The notes below the pieces were generated by a model, which saw only the letters and a program-made list of their open reading frames with translations, did no database searches and was not told the DNA's origin. Shown one piece after another: positions 1 to 7,691 of a stretch of 64,000 bases of DNA. Position 1 is the first letter of the stretch. Each line of letters opens with the position of its first letter. The translations under genes and the position numbers were made by a program. The stretch is taken from NCBI GenBank assembly GCA_018266575.1, contig JAFEAE010000019.1, positions 1 to 64,000 on the forward strand. Direction: 5' to 3'. The stretch is from Bacteroidota bacterium (GTDB lineage Bacteria > Bacteroidota > Bacteroidia > Chitinophagales > Chitinophagaceae).

Positions 1-482
1 GCACTTGGCCCGTACATTCCCGGAACGGCAATATCAAGCAAACGAAGATAAACGGAAAGTTGTCCACGGTGATGCACAGTGTGATTAAATCCCCATCCGC
101 GAATAGCGACTTTTTTAGGAATTGAAAAAACAATATGTTCCCCGCGTTTCAAGGTCCAGTTTTTTTCCAGATCATCATCACTTGCATTTTCCAATGCAGC
201 AATTGACTTAGAAATATTGGTATTAAAAATTTCCATCAACTCCTCCGTCGATTTTGCAACCCGTGGAGTGAACGCATTAGCAGCAAAATCAAATTCATCC
301 GCTTCGAGTATGCGAAAAATCCAATGGCTTGTCTCTGCAATGTGCGTTGCCAGCCTTCCAATGCTCATTGATTTTTCATGAGGTTTCCAACCCGCTTTTT
401 CCAGCGGAACTTTCTCCAATATTTTTTTTGTATTTGCAGATTCGCTTTTAAGTTCTCCAATAAATGATGTTTTGATTGACAT
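1..482 (-). CDS. DinB-family protein (partial, C-terminus off the window)
   Basis: A reading frame starts with ATG at 480-482 and runs off the left edge, giving about 160 residues. It contains the spaced histidines of the DinB/YfiT four-helix fold: LATHIAETSHW near residue 45 and NHTVHHRGQL near residue 135. In this superfamily three histidines bind a divalent metal. Members include thiol transferases and uncharacterised damage- or stress-linked proteins, so the substrate cannot be told. It lies about 120 bp downstream of hisB on the same strand and could be co-transcribed, but nothing links it to histidine synthesis. Confidence 0.8.
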   Translation of the reverse strand, partial: MSIKTSFIGELKSESANTKKILEKVPLEKAGWKPHEKSMSIGRLATHIAETSHWIFRILEADEFDFAANAFTPRVAKSTEELMEIFNTNISKSIAALENASDDDLEKNWTLKRGEHIVFSIPKKVAIRGWGFNHTVHHRGQLSVYLRLLDIAVPGMYGPS

Positions 483-492
483 TTTAAATAAT

Positions 493-600
493 TTGAAAAT
501 TTGAAAATAGCTTAATTGCTCAATTCTTTAAAGTCTGTACACTCTTTACTTAATCAAGGTTCTTTCATTGAGTCATTGAGCAATTTTTACATTGAGCATT
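493..600. repeat. AT-rich spacer with heptamer-like inverted repeat
   Basis: The spacer between hisB and the DinB gene contains ATTGCTCAAT on the left and ATTGAGCAAT on the right, plus stretches with about seven-base spacing (AATTTGA AAATTTG). It resembles the clearer heptamer inverted repeats elsewhere in this window and sits at the 3' end of hisB. The pattern is weaker here. Confidence 0.4.
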
Positions 601-601
601 A

Positions 602-1741
602 TCATAGCAGTCCTTTCGTGCTTGGCAGGTAATTGCTCAACGGGTCGCGTTTAACGGCCATGCGTATTGCTTTTGCAAATGCTTTGAATATTGCTTCAAT
701 TTTGTGGTGTTCATTCTCGCCTTTACATTCAATATTCAGGTTGCATTTTGCCGCATCGGAGAATGATTTGAAAAAATGGAAGAACATTTCTGTCGGCATC
801 TCCCCTATTTTTTCCCGTTTGAATTCCGTGTCCCAAACGATCCAGTTTCTTCCGCCAAAATCAATCAGCACTTTTGCATCTGCTTCATCCATTGGCAATG
901 CAAAACCATAACGCTCCATGCCTCGTTTATCAGCAAGCGCTTTTGCAAATGCTTCCCCAAGGGCAATGCCTGTATCTTCGATCGTGTGATGCTCGTCAAT
1001 ATGCAGGTCGCCATCAACAACAATATTCAGATCCATTTTTCCGTGGCGAGCGATCTGTTCAAGCATGTGATCAAAAAAACCAAGGCCTGTTGTTATCGAA
1101 GCTTTACCACTGCCATCAACATTTAAATCAATACTGATCTTCGTTTCGTTTGTATTGCGCTCATGAACAACATGCCGTAATCCCAGCTTCAGGTATTCAT
1201 AAATTTTGCTCCATTCCGTTGTTTCCAAAGCAATGGTAGATTGAAGTTCATCTAATGAATTGTTCACTTCCTTACCGCCGAGCCCGGGTTCGTTATTCAG
1301 CCAGAAAGCTTTGCAGCCAAGATTTTTAGCGAGTTGCACATCGGTGATACGGTCGCCGATCACGAAAGAATTTTTGATATCGTACTTATCGGCATTGAAG
1401 TATTCGAGTAACATTCCGATGCCCGGTTTGCGTGTTGGTGCGTTTTCTTTTGCAAATGTTTTATCGATATGGACTGCACTAAATCGGATGCCTTCATTTT
1501 TCAATGCCTTCATTACAAATTCCTGCACGGGCCAAAATGTATTTTCAGGAAATGATGGAGTGCCCAACCCATCCTGGTTGGTAACCATGATCAATTCGTA
1601 ATCGAATTCCTGCGCGATCTTCGTCATGAATTCAAATGCGTAAGGATAGAATTCCAATTTTTCAAATGAATCGATCTGGTAAGTTGGTGGTGCTTCTTTT
1701 ATTAATGTGCCATCACGATCGATAAATAAAATCCGTTTCAT
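602..1741 (-). CDS. hisB: Bifunctional histidinol-phosphatase / imidazoleglycerol-phosphate dehydratase
   Basis: Two domains are fused. Residues 1 to about 165 are a HAD phosphatase with the nucleophile motif FIDRDGTL (Asp8, Asp10) and a downstream [11 protein letters not shown] motif. Residues about 190-379 are imidazoleglycerol-phosphate dehydratase with [14 protein letters not shown] and the metal-binding [12 protein letters not shown] motif. Together they catalyse two steps of histidine synthesis, IGP dehydration and histidinol-phosphate dephosphorylation. The length of 379 aa fits bifunctional HisB (about 355-380). It follows hisC on the same strand, but two unrelated genes (cytochrome c and a sorbosone-dehydrogenase-like protein) lie between them. 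Confidence 0.97.
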   Translation of the reverse strand: MKRILFIDRDGTLIKEAPPTYQIDSFEKLEFYPYAFEFMTKIAQEFDYELIMVTNQDGLGTPSFPENTFWPVQEFVMKALKNEGIRFSAVHIDKTFAKENAPTRKPGIGMLLEYFNADKYDIKNSFVIGDRITDVQLAKNLGCKAFWLNNEPGLGGKEVNNSLDELQSTIALETTEWSKIYEYLKLGLRHVVHERNTNETKISIDLNVDGSGKASITTGLGFFDHMLEQIARHGKMDLNIVVDGDLHIDEHHTIEDTGIALGEAFAKALADKRGMERYGFALPMDEADAKVLIDFGGRNWIVWDTEFKREKIGEMPTEMFFHFFKSFSDAAKCNLNIECKGENEHHKIEAIFKAFAKAIRMAVKRDPLSNYLPSTKGLL

Positions 1742-1824
1742 TAGTTTGGTTTATAAAAATTAGCCATCGTTGAAGATGACTAATAAATTCATTTGCCTTA
1801 TTAAAATATATTACACATTGCTGA

Positions 1825-1898
1825 AGAGCATCTCTACAGTACAAGTGTGCGACCTGCCTACCGGCAGGCAGGCGCAACGATGCTTAATAGTAGCAATG
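1825..1898 (-). repeat. Dispersed element A, copy 1, with 20-bp palindrome in its slot
   Basis: Read on the minus strand it begins TTGCTACTATTAAGCATCG and continues to the TCGCACACTTGTACTG block shared with copies near 4.9, 45.6, 46.3 and 48.5 kb. The palindrome CCTGCCTACCGGCAGGCAGG (1853-1872) sits exactly between the bases that are contiguous in the copy at 45.6 kb. It lies between hisB and the cytochrome c gene. Confidence 0.75.
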
Positions 1899-1917
1899 TC
1901 GCTAAGTACATAAAAAA

Positions 1918-2343
1918 TCACTTCAGCTTTGCACGCACTGCCTTTACTTCTGCCGATGTTATTGCTTTTGCTTTGTTGCCAAAACTATTGCGGACATACG
2001 TGAGTACGTCTGCAATTTGCAAATCGGTTAAATCAGCATGCGATGCCATTACATTATGATATTCGATATCATCGATCACAACGCCGGTATTCAGTCCTTT
2101 CAAAACAATGGTGATGAGCTGCGTTTTATCTCCCAAAACCCATTTTGTTTTTATAAGAGGCGGGTTCATGTTCTGAACGCCGCCGCCATCTGCCTGGTGA
2201 CAGGTGAGGCACCTTTCCGTATATACTTTTTTCCCGCGTTCAACAGAAGCTTTCAATGTATTCTGTACAGGTTTTGTTTGAGACATCATTAAGAATGAAA
2301 TACAAAAAAGGATACCCGTAACCGTTAGCAGTTGCTTTTTCAT
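1918..2343 (-). CDS. Secreted mono-haem cytochrome c
   Basis: The 141-aa product has an N-terminal signal peptide or membrane anchor (about residues 1-22) and one haem-attachment motif CLTCH at about residue 45. A downstream Met (NVMASH) is the likely axial ligand. It would act in the periplasm as an electron carrier. It starts 20 bp after the stop of the sorbosone-dehydrogenase-like gene, so the pair is probably co-transcribed and the cytochrome may take electrons from that enzyme. That pairing is an inference from context. Confidence 0.88.
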   Translation of the reverse strand: MKKQLLTVTGILFCISFLMMSQTKPVQNTLKASVERGKKVYTERCLTCHQADGGGVQNMNPPLIKTKWVLGDKTQLITIVLKGLNTGVVIDDIEYHNVMASHADLTDLQIADVLTYVRNSFGNKAKAITSAEVKAVRAKLK

Positions 2344-2363
2344 TATAATTATACGCTTCTAAT

Positions 2364-3659
2364 TTATTTACCCTTATAAGAAATTTTCCAGATCGTGCCT
2401 TTATTATCGTCCGTAACATAAATAGAACCATCCGGAGCTTGCGCAATGCCGCATGGACGGTGCTTTGCACGGCCGGAGGCAGTGAGCTGCGGCCCGCCGG
2501 AAAAACCGTCTGCAAACACTTCCCAATTACCATTTGGTTTTCCATCTTTGAACGGAACGAACACTACATAATATCCTTCCTGCGGTTCCGGGGCACGGTT
2601 CCAGGATCCATGAAAAACTACAAATGCGCCATTTTTATATTTCTCAGGAAACTTGTTGCCGGTATAAAATAATAACCCGTCGGGAGCAAGATGGCCGGGA
2701 AATGCAACCACAGGATCCTGAGCGTCCTGACCGCCTTCTTTTTTCCCATCGCCGCCAAATTCAGGCGCCAATATTTTTTTGTGTTGAAACTGGTCGTAAT
2801 AAATATAAGGCCAGCCGCAGTTTGAACCCTGGTGCAGTTCGTACATACATTCTGCAGGAAGTTCAGCACTTTGTTTTGTGTCGTACATGTCGGGAAATAA
2901 ATCATGCAATTGGTCGCGGCCATGTTGCATAACAAATAATGAATTTGTTTGCGTATTCCAATCGAGCCCTACCACGTTACGCAAACCGGTTGCATAACGA
3001 ACGCCATCACCATACGTTTGATTTAATTTATCTGCTTTGAATTGCCAGATGCCGCCTGCAGAATCCAAAATCGGGCAAGGGTTCATTCCCGGAGAACCTT
3101 TTTGCCTGTCTAAAACCTGGCATGCATTTGAATATGCACCTATATTCACATATAGATTACCGTTATTATCCAGCATAATGGCTTTTGCTTCATGTTCATG
3201 ACGGGAAAGCAAACCAGTTACAATTTTTTCAGGTTTGTCGGGATTGATAACATTATTATTTGCATCGAGTTTATAGCGAAAAACTTCTTCGTCGGAAGAA
3301 GCATACAGGTAACCCTCTTTCACCACAATCCCGGTTCCTGCAAAATTTCCAAACCCCATAATGTCTTCAGCTTTACCATCCCCGTTTTTATCGCGAAGCC
3401 GCAAAATACCTTTGCCATTTTTCAACCTTGCCAATTTCACATACACATCTCCGTTAGTATTTACGGTAACGTGCCGGGTACTGCCAAGGTTTTCTGCAAA
3501 AACAGTGGCAGTAAAGCCTGCCGGGAGTTTCAAAGTAATGTCACCCGCTTGTACATCGACTCTTTTTGTAGAATCATCATCAGAATTTGCACAGGCGCAT
3601 AAAGAAAGCATGCTAAATGCAAGTGCCGCATAAAATGATTTGTGAAATACTTGTCTCAT
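2364..3659 (-). CDS. Sorbosone-dehydrogenase-like beta-propeller lipoprotein (PQQ/GDH-like family)
   Basis: The 431-aa product has a signal peptide ending in a lipobox-like LCAC at about residues 21-24, so it is probably an outer-membrane or periplasmic lipoprotein. The body shows features of the soluble glucose/sorbosone dehydrogenase propeller: LPAGFTATVFAENLGSTRHV near the start, RHEHEAKAI, GVRYATGLRNVVGLDWN and FHGSWNRAPEPQEGY. Relatives oxidise sugars or aldoses, some with PQQ; the real substrate and cofactor are unknown. It is followed closely by a cytochrome c, consistent with a periplasmic oxidation module placed between hisC and hisB. Confidence 0.82.
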   Translation of the reverse strand: MRQVFHKSFYAALAFSMLSLCACANSDDDSTKRVDVQAGDITLKLPAGFTATVFAENLGSTRHVTVNTNGDVYVKLARLKNGKGILRLRDKNGDGKAEDIMGFGNFAGTGIVVKEGYLYASSDEEVFRYKLDANNNVINPDKPEKIVTGLLSRHEHEAKAIMLDNNGNLYVNIGAYSNACQVLDRQKGSPGMNPCPILDSAGGIWQFKADKLNQTYGDGVRYATGLRNVVGLDWNTQTNSLFVMQHGRDQLHDLFPDMYDTKQSAELPAECMYELHQGSNCGWPYIYYDQFQHKKILAPEFGGDGKKEGGQDAQDPVVAFPGHLAPDGLLFYTGNKFPEKYKNGAFVVFHGSWNRAPEPQEGYYVVFVPFKDGKPNGNWEVFADGFSGGPQLTASGRAKHRPCGIAQAPDGSIYVTDDNKGTIWKISYKGK

Positions 3660-3835
3660 GGTTTTATTTTGAATTTTAAAACGAAAAGGAAAGTTACAAA
3701 AATGTAGTTCATTATTTGTTTAAGATTCTATTCCTGCATTAGCCCCGCCCTCGTCCCCTCTCCAAAGGACAGGGACGCCCCTTAGCTATTTTAATTCTTG
3801 TGTTAAACAAACTTCAAACTCAAATTTACAATGGC

Positions 3836-4885
3836 TTAATTTGAAAATTGCTGCAAAGCTGTTATCAATTCCTTATTTTCATTTTCTGTGCCAACAGTGA
3901 TGCGCAGGCAGCCTTCACATAATTCTACCTTACTTCTGTCGCGGACCACAATTTCATGTTGCAATAAATGTTCATATATTTTTCTTGCATCCGTTACTTT
4001 CACCAATAGAAAATTTGCATCGCTTGGGTACACCTGTTTCACAACACTGATTTTCGTTAATTCAGAGCTAAGTTCTTCACGCATTTTAACGATCAAACGG
4101 ATCATATCATTTACCTGCTCTACTTCGTCAAGAGCCTTCAGCGCCAATTCCTGCGTGGATTGATTAATATTATACGGAGGCTTTACTTTATTCATCACCT
4201 CAATAATAGCTTCGCTTGCAAAAGCCATGCCCAGTCTCAGCCCCGCAAGGCCCCATGCTTTACTAAATGTTTGCATTACCACTAAAGTCGGGTAATCGCT
4301 GAGTTCCTGGATGAAGGATCTATGCTTCGAAAAATTAATATATGCTTCGTCAATAACAACCAATCCGTTGAAATTATTCAACACGATCTCAATATCTTCC
4401 CGGTTAAGCGAATTGGCTGTAGGATTATTGGGAGAACAGATCCAGATAATCTTTGTATGTTCATCAACCAGGTTCTCCAGGTGCACAAGATCGAGTTGAA
4501 AATCATCCAGCAATTTTGCACGGCGGATTTCTATATCATTAATATTTGCACTTACCTCATACATTCCATAGGTTGGCGGGTTAATGATCACATTATCTTT
4601 TCCCGGCACGCAAAAAGCACGGAACAAAACGTCGATACATTCATCACTTCCGTTTCCTAAAAAAATATGTTGCGGCGGCACGCCTTTTATTTTGCTTATC
4701 GCTTCTTTCACTTTCCACTGCAACGGATCGGGATAGCGGTTATACCATTTTGTAAGCGGTGACCCGATACTATTTTCGTTTGCGTCTAAAAATACTTTTG
4801 CTTCTCCTTTGAACTCATCACGGGCGGATGAGTAAGGAACTAATTTTTTGATGTTATCTCTTAATAAACTCTCTAATTGAAACAT
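3836..4885 (-). CDS. hisC: Histidinol-phosphate aminotransferase
   Basis: A fold-type I PLP aminotransferase of 349 aa. Visible motifs are LDANENSIGSP near residue 34, YPDPLQ near 51, GNGSDE near 77, CSPNNPT near 150, DEAY near 179, and the PLP-lysine segment TFSKAWGLAGLRLG with Lys209. This is the family pattern of HisC, which transaminates imidazole-acetol phosphate with glutamate. It lies downstream of hisD, separated by a 250-bp spacer full of repeats, and upstream of the inserted oxidation module. Confidence 0.96.
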   Translation of the reverse strand: MFQLESLLRDNIKKLVPYSSARDEFKGEAKVFLDANENSIGSPLTKWYNRYPDPLQWKVKEAISKIKGVPPQHIFLGNGSDECIDVLFRAFCVPGKDNVIINPPTYGMYEVSANINDIEIRRAKLLDDFQLDLVHLENLVDEHTKIIWICSPNNPTANSLNREDIEIVLNNFNGLVVIDEAYINFSKHRSFIQELSDYPTLVVMQTFSKAWGLAGLRLGMAFASEAIIEVMNKVKPPYNINQSTQELALKALDEVEQVNDMIRLIVKMREELSSELTKISVVKQVYPSDANFLLVKVTDARKIYEHLLQHEIVVRDRSKVELCEGCLRITVGTENENKELITALQQFSN

Positions 4886-4918
4886 GTTTTATTTTTTGTA
4901 ACCAGCATTTGTAATTCT

Positions 4919-4980
4919 ATTGAGCATTGTTGCGCCTGCCTGCCGGTAGGCAGGTCGCACTCTTGTACTGAAAAATATGA
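4919..4980 (+). repeat. Dispersed element A, copy 2, with 20-bp palindrome in its slot
   Basis: The sequence reads ATTGAGCATTGTTGCG, then CCTGCCTGCCGGTAGGCAGG (4935-4954), then TCGCACTCTTGTACTG. The same palindrome occupies the same slot in copy 1 (1853-1872), in the orientation expected for the flipped copy. It lies in the hisD-hisC spacer. Confidence 0.75.
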
Positions 4981-5037
4981 TTCAACTTCTGTTCAGCTTC
5001 GCAAAACAATCATTGATTAAATCAAAATCAGAAATAA

Positions 5038-5158
5038 CATTCAATATTCAACAATCAATATTCAATGTTCAAGTGAAATACACTTTTAAAATACTGCGCC
5101 TTGATTTTTGCAAGTTCCTTCACTTGAAAATTATTTATTGAATATTGAGTGTTGAGTG
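5038..5158. repeat. Heptamer inverted repeat at the hisD 3' end
   Basis: The left arm (about 5038-5076) is built of seven-base units such as ATTCAAT ATTCAAC. The right arm (about 5120-5158) carries the complementary units read as ATTGAAT ATTGAGT. The blocks TCACTTGAA and ATTGAATATTGA pair across the loop. The right arm covers the hisD stop codon (5135-5137) and the last hisD codons. It may end transcription or protect the mRNA 3' end; no clean T-tract is present. Confidence 0.65.
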
Positions 5159-6445
5159 TTTTCCCACGATATTACTAAGCCTCACCCGCACCGCCTCAGC
5201 ATGTGCTTTCAGTCCTTCCGCTTCCGCCATCGCCTCCACCGTTTTTCCGATTTCGGTTATCCCTTGCCGTGAGAGTTGCTGAAAGGTGATTTTCTTTACA
5301 AAACTATCTACACTCACTCCGCTATAACTTTTGGCAAAGCCATTGGTTGGCAATGTATGGTTGGTTCCGCTGGCATAATCGCCGACACTTTCGGGCGAAT
5401 AATTTCCCAGGAAAACGGAACCAGCATTGATCACTCTATCTGCTAACAATTCTGCATTATTGCAACTTAATATCAAATGTTCGGGTGCATATTCATTCAG
5501 CACTTCGATTGCCTGATCTTCATTTTTCACCAAAACAATTTTGCTTTTCTCCAATGCTTTCTTTGCGGTTTCTTTCCTGGGCAATTTTTCCAGTTGTTTT
5601 TCAATTTCAATCTCTATGCTGCGGGATAAATCCGCGGAGCTAGTCAAAAGGACAACCTGGCTGTCTGCGCCATGTTCTGCTTGTGATAACAAGTCGGCGG
5701 CAACAAAAGAAGCATTTGATGTTTCATCCGCATATACTGCTACTTCACTTGGGCCAGCAGGCATATCGATAGCAATTCCATCTTTCTGGATCAATTGTTT
5801 TGCGCAAGTGATAAATTGATTTCCCGGGCCAAAGATCTTGTACACGGAAGAAATGGTTTTTGTTCCGTAAGCCATTGCGCCGATTGCCTGCACGCCACCG
5901 ATTTTATATACATCTCTTAAGCCCAATAATTTTGCGGTAAACAAAATTGCAGGATGCAGTTTTCCTCTTTTATCAGGTGGCGAACAAACAATAATTTTTT
6001 TGCAGCCTGCAATTGCAGCAGGAATACCAAGCATTAATAAAGTGGAGAACAACGGTGCACTTCCGCCGGGAATGTACAATCCTACTTTTTCGATCGCAAC
6101 ATTTTTGCGCCAGCATTTTACACCCGGCATCGTTTCTATAATCTCAGGTGCATGCAATTGTGCAGCATGAAATTTTTCAATATTATTTTTTGCAACAATG
6201 ATCGAGTTCTTTAATTCATTACTTAACAACTCTGCAGCTTCACTAAATTCTTTTTTGCTTACCTGAAAATTTTTCAGTTTCACACCGTCAAAATCCTTGG
6301 TGAATTTCTCAACTGCTTTATCGCCCTCACTTTTTACTGCTTCCAGGATCTTCTTCACTTTTTTTTCCAATGAGGAAGAATCAAAAACAGGGCGTTGCAA
6401 AACTTCCTGCCAGTTTTTGTTTTTTGAATATTTTATTGTTTGCAT
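5135..6445 (-). CDS. hisD: Histidinol dehydrogenase
   Basis: The 436-aa product has the zinc-ligand motif QAEHGADSQ near residue 255, VGDYASGTNHTLPTNG near 355 and KAHAEAVRVR near 415. It performs the last two NAD-dependent oxidations from histidinol to histidine. The length is normal. The C-terminal residues HSTLNIQ are encoded within the right arm of a heptamer inverted repeat, so the tail appears to be recent spacer sequence that became coding. It is 76 bp downstream of hisG, with a hairpin between them. Confidence 0.97.
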   Translation of the reverse strand: MQTIKYSKNKNWQEVLQRPVFDSSSLEKKVKKILEAVKSEGDKAVEKFTKDFDGVKLKNFQVSKKEFSEAAELLSNELKNSIIVAKNNIEKFHAAQLHAPEIIETMPGVKCWRKNVAIEKVGLYIPGGSAPLFSTLLMLGIPAAIAGCKKIIVCSPPDKRGKLHPAILFTAKLLGLRDVYKIGGVQAIGAMAYGTKTISSVYKIFGPGNQFITCAKQLIQKDGIAIDMPAGPSEVAVYADETSNASFVAADLLSQAEHGADSQVVLLTSSADLSRSIEIEIEKQLEKLPRKETAKKALEKSKIVLVKNEDQAIEVLNEYAPEHLILSCNNAELLADRVINAGSVFLGNYSPESVGDYASGTNHTLPTNGFAKSYSGVSVDSFVKKITFQQLSRQGITEIGKTVEAMAEAEGLKAHAEAVRVRLSNIVGKHSTLNIQ

Positions 6446-6458
6446 TATACTTTTTTAG

Positions 6459-6512
6459 GCATCCGATGGATCAGAGTTTCTAACCTTTCGGATATTCATA
6501 ACCATCGGATGC
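6459..6512. repeat. Intercistronic hairpin between hisG and hisD
   Basis: GCATCCGATGG (6459-6469) is perfectly complementary to CCATCGGATGC (6502-6512), with a 32-nt loop. It lacks a T-run, so it is more likely an mRNA-processing or stability hairpin than a strong terminator. Confidence 0.6.
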
Positions 6513-6521
6513 TTCCCTGAG

Positions 6522-7385
6522 TTACATTATCATTTTCTCGATCGGCACTACTAAAATCCCCTGTGCACCATTTGCTTTTAATTTTTCAATGATCTCCCAA
6601 AAATCATTTTCATTTAAAACACTATGAACGCTGCTCCATCCCGGTTCTGCCAAAGGCAATACAGTAGGGCTTTTCATGCCCGGAAGCAAACTGATTATTT
6701 CTTTCAGTTTTTCATTCGGTGCGTTCAGCAAAATGTATTTGTTGTTTTTTGCTTTCTTGACAGATTGTATCCTGAACAATAATTTTTTCAGCAGGTTTTC
6801 TTTTTCTTCGCTCAGCTTATTGTTTTTGATCAGTACAGTCCTTGATTTCAATATCATTTCCGCTTCCTGCAAACCGTTCATGAATAATGTAGAACCACTG
6901 CTAACGATATCGCAAATAGCATCTGCCAAGCCAATGCCAGGAGCGATTTCCACGCTACCGCTGATCTCATGTATTTCTGCTTTTACATTATTTTTATCCA
7001 GGAAATTCTGCAATAACACAGGATAAGAAGTCGCGATCTTTTTGCCGTTGAGGTAAGAAGCACTTTTATATTCTTCCCCTTTTCTAACGGCAATGCTTAA
7101 TCGACAGGTTGCAAAACCAAGCTCTTCAACAAATACAACTTTTTTATTGCTTTCATACATTACATTCTCGCCAATGATACCGATATCCGCTACGGCATCT
7201 TCCACATATTGGGGGATATCATCATCACGGAAAAAATATACTTCCAGCGGAAAATTATTTGCTTCCGCCTTTAGTTTATTCACGCCGTTTACTACATCGA
7301 TCCCACATTCTTTCAACAGGTTTACAGAACCATCGTGCAGCCTTCCGCTTTTTTGAATAGCGATCTTTAATTTTTCTTGTGCCAT
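6522..7385 (-). CDS. hisG: ATP phosphoribosyltransferase, long form
   Basis: The start was set at ATG 7383-7385 (MAQEKLKIAIQKSGRL), because the 15 extra upstream residues look like spacer translation. The resulting 287-aa protein is the long, HisZ-independent form. It has a catalytic part with ATSYP, GLADAICDIVSSGST (PRPP site) and a C-terminal ACT-like regulatory domain (PTVLPLAEPGWSSVHSVL to the end) that binds histidine for feedback inhibition. It catalyses the first committed step of histidine synthesis. Expression is probably controlled by the upstream leader peptide and attenuator. Confidence 0.96.
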   Translation of the reverse strand: MAQEKLKIAIQKSGRLHDGSVNLLKECGIDVVNGVNKLKAEANNFPLEVYFFRDDDIPQYVEDAVADIGIIGENVMYESNKKVVFVEELGFATCRLSIAVRKGEEYKSASYLNGKKIATSYPVLLQNFLDKNNVKAEIHEISGSVEIAPGIGLADAICDIVSSGSTLFMNGLQEAEMILKSRTVLIKNNKLSEEKENLLKKLLFRIQSVKKAKNNKYILLNAPNEKLKEIISLLPGMKSPTVLPLAEPGWSSVHSVLNENDFWEIIEKLKANGAQGILVVPIEKMIM

Positions 7386-7408
7386 CTTGAATTCAGATTT
7401 TATTTTTC

Positions 7409-7453
7409 GCCACAGATTCACAGATTTCATGAATCAATCTGTGAATCTGCGGC
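7409..7453. repeat. 18-bp inverted repeat upstream of hisG
   Basis: GCCACAGATTCACAGATT (7409-7426) pairs with 7436-7453 at 17 of 18 positions. It lies between the attenuator terminator and the hisG start, so it would form in every transcript that reads through. Its role is unclear; it may shape translation initiation or stability of hisG mRNA. Confidence 0.65.
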
Positions 7454-7465
7454 AATTTCACCAAA

Positions 7466-7490
7466 TAAAAAAGGCTTACAAATGTAAGCC
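7466..7490 (-). terminator. Attenuator terminator of the his operon
   Basis: A perfect 7-bp stem GGCTTAC/GTAAGCC with a four-base loop is followed by seven T residues on the minus strand. It is 38 nt after the leader-peptide stop and 80 nt before hisG. Confidence 0.88.
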
Positions 7491-7545
7491 CCTGTTCGTT
7501 TATTGTTGACACACAAAACACCGGCAGCTTACCAGTTGGGGTAAG
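7466..7545 (-). promoter_or_regulatory. Histidine-operon attenuator (1:2, 2:3 and 3:4 stems)
   Basis: On the minus strand, strand 1 CTTACC (7545-7540) pairs with strand 2 GGTAAG (7533-7528). Strand 2 GTAAGC (7532-7527) can instead pair with strand 3 GCTTAC (7489-7484), making an antiterminator. Strand 3 GGCTTAC (7490-7484) pairs with strand 4 GTAAGCC (7479-7473) followed by a T-run, making a terminator. Strand 1 overlaps codons just after the His run of the leader peptide. Ribosome stalling at His codons would free strand 2 to pair with strand 3 and allow read-through into hisG. Confidence 0.88.
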
Positions 7546-7579
7546 TATGATGATGGTGTATGTGTGCGAAAAATTTCAT
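7529..7579 (-). CDS. hisL: His operon leader peptide
   Basis: A 16-codon reading frame encodes MKFFAHIHHHHTYPNW and stops with TAA. Five of residues 6-11 are His (HIHHHH), the hallmark of a histidine-sensing leader peptide. It is followed by mutually exclusive hairpins and a T-run terminator ahead of hisG. The predicted promoter ends only 8 nt before the ATG, so the mRNA would be leaderless or nearly so. It is too short for standard gene callers. Confidence 0.92.
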   Translation of the reverse strand: MKFFAHIHHHHTYPNW

Positions 7580-7587
7580 AATGAGCA

Positions 7588-7619
7588 GCAAAAGTAAAGG
7601 CTAATTTTTAACTGTCAAA
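7588..7619 (-). promoter_or_regulatory. Predicted his operon promoter
   Basis: On the minus strand there is TTTG (7619-7616), 19 nt, then TACTTTTGC (7596-7588), a full match to the Bacteroidota consensus TTTG-N19-TAnnTTTGC. Transcription should start at about 7580-7585, practically at the hisL ATG. Confidence 0.75.
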
Positions 7620-7691
7620 ATTTTTCCTGTTACCAGAAAATTGTTTTCGCATTTTTAGTAATCTGGTTACCTTCATTCAAAACTCCTTTTT

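Noticed and set aside
7386..7430. Longer N-terminus of HisG
   Set aside because: The 15 extra residues are encoded by the hairpin upstream of hisG; the inner ATG gives the standard HisG start.
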